64,000 nt of DNA from Aulostomus chinensis (taxonomy: Eukaryota > Chordata > Actinopteri > Syngnathiformes > Aulostomidae): assembly GCA_037954235.1 (NCBI GenBank), contig JBBMOA010000007.1, forward strand, positions 23,505,457-23,569,456. The letters are read 5' to 3'. Shown piece by piece: positions 58,426-64,000 of this stretch. Numbering within the stretch: position 1 is the first letter of the stretch; each line of letters starts with the position of its first letter. Both the position numbers and the translations under genes were made by a program. The notes under the pieces were generated by a model. It had not been told where the DNA came from, searched no databases, and saw nothing but the letters and a program-made list of their open reading frames with translations.

Positions 58426-61400
58426 AAAAAATAAGTCTAAAATCTATGTTCAGTAGCCTGTTGCACTTTATCTTTAATTTGCTTAAGTGAGATTAAGTGA
58501 GTTCAACCTCTGTCACAGAAAAGTTCCAAAATGTTTGTGTAAGCTGTCAATTAGATTTAAAATAAAAAAAAGAACAAATTGGAATCAGTATGACTATCAG
58601 ACTTTTAAGAATTAAAATTGGCCGAGGAAATTATTACGGCCGGATCTTTACCCATAACCATGAGATGAACTGTGAATACGTTCCCTTTGGTTGAACCTGC
58701 CATGTGCTGCGAGGTGGAAACTATTCCCAGAAGGCTGCCGAAGGCGGCTGTTAATTTATCTCCTGCGTATTAACAGTGTCTTGGCAGGAGAGTGCGGCCC
58801 GACCTTCTCTTCACCAAAGTAAACATGTGAAACTGTGACCTGTGCTGACCCAAAACCTTGAGATGGAGTCCATTAAACGATGAGCCAGGCTATCTGAGGG
58901 CATGTTTAGGTTATTTATGTGTCACCCTCCTGCATTCCCCAACCCCAACAGACATTTATCCAATGATCCAGAGTTGGTTATCCTCTTGTGTATGGCTGTA
59001 GGCCTACACTGATGGGGTCACCCGTATAGATTCGATACAGCGGTATCTGATCAACAATACACTGAGCTGATTTCTCAAGGGCGTGCCTCTGGACAAAAGA
59101 CATATTTGTAAGAGAGTGTGAAGTCACGTGACGCTTCATTTCAGGGTCACTGCAGATTTGTTGTCTCACATGAGCAGTGAGGACGCCCTGCGGTTATTCG
59201 TGGTCCATCAAGCATAACAACAGAGAAATCAATGCAACAGCACATTTAAGATGTATAATCTCATTAGAAGGCCACTACTAAGAAATACAGTCTTATACGG
59301 TTATGCTGTAGTCTTTGTTTACAGTTAAGATTTAGAGCTCTGATTTTATTGCTTGTTGACCAGAGAGAACTGGGAGATTACCTGCTGCATCTCCAGCAAA
59401 ATGGAACCCGTTTTTAAGATGAATTTCTTCAGAGCAGTTGTTTATCATAAGCTGTGCTACGGTTGTCATGGGGACACGACCAGGTTCAGAAAACTCATTG
59501 TCGGGAGGTACTTGAGCACGCTGACACTTAATCATCTGACATCCGATAATTTGGTGTTGATTATAACTGGAAAATCAATGGTAATCCTTTGGGAGAGCTG
59601 GTGGGACAACATTGAGGAATCAGGTGTGTTTGTGGCTTTAAAAGTGCAAATCCATGGATATATTTTACCTGTAACTTCAACTGCACTGTGATGAAGGTAA
59701 TGGGGGAAGTAATTGTGTCCTACTTTAATTAATTTTGTCTACTTTTGTCAAATTGATCTTGATGGAGAGGGAGACCAGCATTTCTAATTGCACTGTAATT
59801 GAAATTTCTGTCTCTTTTTTTGTACATCATTTGAGAACGTCCTGGAAAAAAAACTGTCAACAGAGATAAGATGCAAATTGTATTTATGTTTATTGATTTT
59901 ATAACCGAGTGGAATTATGAGAAGAAGTCTCTAGTCCCAGAATGCAGCTGGTGTTGTCTGCTGGTACGGCAGCAGATGCTTCAGTTCCCAACGTCACTGA
60001 TGAGTAACAAGTTTCTGGACGGTAGAGAGCCTGGGTGGTTAGAGTCGTTCATCTCTCTTGTCAATCTCGTGGGTCACTTGATTCTCGGATCCCTGTGGGA
60101 TGGGAGTCATTTTCATTATCCACCACATAACTGGAATGGGGCACATTTAAAAGACCGCTTGTCAACAGTTAACCATTGACCTGTTAACCATCAAAGAATA
60201 TTTATTTTTATTTTTTCACTTTTAACCAACAGATGGGTGATTAAATACAAGCACCCATCTGTGTCATGGGTCTTCTAGACTGATGCGCTGCCAGACAGTG
60301 TGGTCAAAGGATTCAGAGAGCTAGCCTGGAGCCCATGTTTTCTATTCCATCGGAAGCCTCTGTGACTTGACACGCTGAAAGACACCAGTAGAAGAGGAGG
60401 GAATTCAAAGTTAGTAGTTCTAACCTTTGACAGCCTTCACAAATCAAAGCTGCATCATAACCACCTGTGACTGTACTTTTCAGCCTCCGCCTTATGCCGA
60501 TGTTACGATTTCAATGTTTCATTCTGTCTGTTTGCTTCCCAACAGTGCTGCCCCCTGTTGGTGTGGCAATTTGAACATGAAGCATGTTTTAATTGTACTC
60601 TTTTACAAAGATGAAACCACAGAGTCATGTGGATGTTTTATTGAGCCCTCGTTTTCCTCAGGGAGTACTCAGACTAAACCGAAGCTCAGCCTTCTTTCCT
60701 GATTTTTGCTCATCGTTGTAAGTACACACTTACATTATTCATATAGGTGATGCACGCTGAGAGCTTTGGAGACGAGATCACGGCACATGTAATTAAACAT
60801 GGTTTTGTGAAGTGCCAAACGGATGCAAACACAGCAGACTCTGTTGCGCCACAGGACATGAAGCTGTATTTGTCAGAGCCAACACCGAAACATCACCCAT
60901 CACACACTATCTGATCCAGTCCCATAAATTGGAACGCCAACACACCACCAGCATGCAGCACAGCATGTTAAATCACACACTCCTCTCTCTCTCTCCCTCT
61001 CTCCTTCTCTTGGTTGTCGCCTGCTCTTGTTTTCTTATCAGGAGGACAGAAAATAAGATTCCTGCCCCCTGGGTATCATCATAATTCCAGACTAATCTGT
61101 GAGCTGAAAAGCAAGCATGTGATCCATCTGCAGGTCTGTCATTACCATCAGATCTGTGGCTATTTTCATTCCGTAGCACTGCAGTTTAGGTTTAGAGCTG
61201 ATCCTCACTGGCCCCAGCAATGTCCACCCAACCTGCGCAGCAAGGAATACCAAAAGAAGAAAGGGAGGATATATGGAATAGGTGTGTTTGTGCAGCATGC
61301 CGGCTGAAGGGCTTGGAAAAACACAATGAATAAGCCCATCATCATACTAATTATAGAGTACATGAAGGGAGGCCCGCTGCTTCACTGATGTAGAACAAAA

Positions 61401-63550
61401 CCAAATTAATGTTCGGCTGCCAAAGTCTGACTAGACAAAGATTTGCTTTGTTTGTTTTTCAACTTTTCTAAATTATTTTTGCCCTGCTGATTTAGAATAA
61501 TTGAGAAAATGTTTGCAGCCGATTTGAGCCGACCAAGGTCATATTACCGATGCATCACAAATTGTGCATTTACTGTGAAAGCACAGATTGAAAATAAAGT
61601 GTGAATTAAAATGAGAAACAGTTGAGCAGATAATGTCGGTTTCCTTTATGAAATCAGTATGTTACGTTTATGATTCAATCAAGTTGCTGTGAGCATACGA
61701 ATCAGTTTCAAATTTTCCTTCTTTCACTTTGCTTGTAACCATGAAAATGTGTTTGTATAAAGCTTTCAAACTGTTGAGGCATGCAGTTATTTTTCTGTGC
61801 ACCATAGACTGACATACATAGACACCATTGTATGTATTCCTAAATTCTGTGTAAGCTGCATTGTTGTTTTCAGGATTTTAGCTACTTTGGGGGAATCTAA
61901 GTGAGGTATAAGACATCACATAAAAAACATACGATAATTATCTTTATATTAATGACCTTAACGCTTTGGGGTTTTCTGAAAAACTTAATAGAATTAAAAC
62001 CATTAAAATCTTCATTTCGCTGTATCGAAAGGAGGTAAAAAGGACTTCCATCTACTTTCCTTTCCCATGCTGTTCATTTAATATATTTTTTTGAATAAAT
62101 AAATAACACCTAAAATGTGGAGGTCACATCATGTTTTAAAGGGCGAAGCATGCAAATGTTGTCTGAGGTCTTAATGGTTTAACAACCGAAATGTTGCATC
62201 AGTTGTAAATGGGTTAGAATTTGCTTTTACACATTCGGCTACATTAGCACTCAATGAAGTTGTGTTTCTGGCTACCTGATGAATATAAGTCCATTGTTCG
62301 TGCTTCTCTATATTCCAACGAGCCCAAAGAAAAAAATCTCTGGCTTTTAAGCTTCTGTATGTCAACTGTCTATTTGATTTTGGACGGGTAGTGGACATTG
62401 TGTTTATGTGAGTGTGTGGGTTTGGAAACTGTCAGAATGACCAAAAAGAAGCTTAAAAAAGCTCGGTGGAGAACAGGACTGATGCCATAATTCACTATGA
62501 GCAACCCATTTTACATGACTCATGTGTGAGTCACTAAATACTGGATGGCGCAGCTGCTGGATGTGACTTTCTCTCATCGTGACATTGAGAAAGAACAGGA
62601 GGCATTGTGTCCACCAGGCCAAACAACCCGGTCGTGACATTGTCTCTTAAAGGACTTGTACTGGACACGCTGCAGGTTTATGCTAGTATCAGCATAAGAC
62701 TTGAATAGATGGAGCGTAACAGGTTGGTATGGAACCGAAGCCATTTGCCCTCTGAGCTGATTGTCTTTATAGATCCCTTCTCTCTCTTCAGGAGCACAAA
62801 ACTCTCATCCACAATCAAAAGTGTATTGACTGCATATTGACAAGTGCTCAGGCAGCGGTGGGCCGAGTCTCAAATCAATAGCATGACTGTTGTACACATT
62901 TGCTGCTTGTCCTCAGTGAGAATTGCCACCTTTAACTTCCGTAACAATGCACAAAATTGATTATCCTTCTTTATTTGTTCTTAAGCATACAGGATTAAAT
63001 ATTAAAACCTGATACATTAAACATAACATGATTTCCTCCTTGTATTGCGGCTCCCACGGGGTTGAAATTCATGCAAAGCAGCATCATTTCCAGTCAGTAA
63101 GGAGAGTTTATCAACTCAAATTATTACCTGTCTTGTTAATAGAAGACTGATCATTTATTCCAAATTATTTGTATGCCTCCGAGCTGAGGACATGTTATGT
63201 ATTCGGCAGACTGATCTCATTAATTTTCTGTACTAATATGAAACGTAGTCTCGTGCACTATGATCCATATATAATCCACTTCATCAGGAGACAGATGTAG
63301 GGACATTTGCAGCTGTCTTTTATTTCAATATTTATATTTTAATCTAAACCATCACCTTTCCCTATCCCTGACCAAGTGTCGCATTTTATACTGAAATTAA
63401 AGGAATGTCTGACCTTTTGCTGCTTGTGGTGGTGTTCTGGCTGCAGGAGGAATTACCACAGGTGCAATGATCACTGGTACTGCTGGACATTCATAGGATT
63501 ATGCACCAAAAATATAACGTTTCATAAGAATTAGGAATGTTTCATGAATA
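58426..63550. other. Noncoding: presumed intron or intergenic, last part
   Basis: AT-rich unique sequence. The frames at 59353-59691, 59871-60179, 60812-61084 and 61014-61307 are open but without domains. A CT-rich patch lies at 60980-61010. Nothing supports an exon, RNA gene or complete transposon here. Confidence 0.45.
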
Positions 63551-63559
63551 TATGTTATT

Positions 63560-63730
63560 TTAGGTCCACTGTCCACTTCTGTTGAGAGGCCTCTGAATAT
63601 TTCTGACACATTTTGCACAAACGTTCATTTGGACTCGAGAATTAGATATTAAGAACACATCTTTTTGCTGTAACCAAAGAATTCACATGCTAATTTTGCC
63701 AATATTTCACACAAATTTGTAATAGCATGT
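63560..63730 (+). repeat. Dispersed teleost repeat related to that at 34.3-34.8 kb
   Basis: GACACATTTTGCACAAACGT, then TCATTTGGACTCGAGAATTA and AAAGAATTCACATGCTAATT, then TTTCACACAAATTTG. These correspond to the first half of the AGGTCA-rich repeat phrase (aaacgtccacttggactcaagg...aagaattcatgtgctaattatgac). This copy lacks the AGGTCA part. Confidence 0.5.
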
Positions 63731-64000
63731 TTAATCCACTTGACAAACAAACAAAACTGTATTGTGCTACAGACTAATTGAAAATCTCTTGGAGCCTTTT
63801 ACACAGAATGAAACATCCTGAGTCCCCTCAGGAGGAACAAGCTGATCGCTTCCATCCTGAAGAAACCTTCAGTATTGTGAGCCCAGTTTATTTATTTTTT
63901 ATTGATTGGAAGTAAGACTCCACCTGCTTTACTTCCTCTCCCTGAATAAGAACCAGGATATATCCTGTTTCACAGGCAGTTCATTGCTTTTACTGATATT
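63731..64000. other. Noncoding end of window
   Basis: AT-rich, with no recognisable feature. The sequence leaves the window without an exon. Confidence 0.4.

Overview
This window reads as nuclear DNA from a teleost fish, probably a spiny-rayed (percomorph) one. It is AT-rich and crowded with (CA)n/(GT)n microsatellites. Its dispersed repeats are of kinds common in teleost genomes: degenerate LINEs, a tRNA-like SINE, hAT and PIF/Harbinger DNA transposons, an AGGTCA-rich tandem repeat and a GCTAAC-rich repeat. Coding sequence is almost absent. Most long open frames are chance readings of noncoding DNA or of dinucleotide runs. No bacterial, viral or organellar gene was seen, and no CRISPR array, tRNA or rRNA gene.

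Layout. 1-289 is the end of an intron. 290-366 is a short terminal coding exon whose product ends in a hydrophobic tail typical of a GPI-anchor signal. A long 3' UTR probably follows, to a poly(A) signal at 3031-3036. 3.1-6.1 kb is intergenic and repeat-flecked. 6.1-6.3 kb is a CpG-richer promoter/5' UTR, and 6319-6687 is a first coding exon with a coiled coil and a good splice donor in phase 0. I do not recognise its family. No convincing second exon is seen in the remaining 57 kb, so that stretch is either a very large first intron or a gene desert.

That 57 kb mixes two kinds of sequence. One is non-repetitive blocks of mixed composition, often with AATTA-type motifs, that look like candidate conserved noncoding elements (19.4-19.8, 28.5-28.7, 29.2-29.5, 33.2-33.4, 35.5-35.7, 51.8-52.1 and 56.8-57.1 kb). 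The other is transposon debris. 21.1-24.1 kb holds two different LINE remnants side by side. 40.8-42.3 kb is a transposon cluster: a reverse-transcriptase fragment, a perfect 92-bp-arm palindromic MITE, and an 840-bp hAT derivative that still carries an intact BED zinc-finger exon. 57.3-58.4 kb is a SINE split by an 846-bp PIF/Harbinger element that carries a Myb/SANT fragment.

The most interesting items are the perfect palindrome, the hAT remnant with its spliceable BED exon, the nested Harbinger/SINE, and the clusters of nuclear-receptor-type half-sites in the repeat at 34.3-34.8 kb. All family assignments come from reading motifs. None has been checked against a database.
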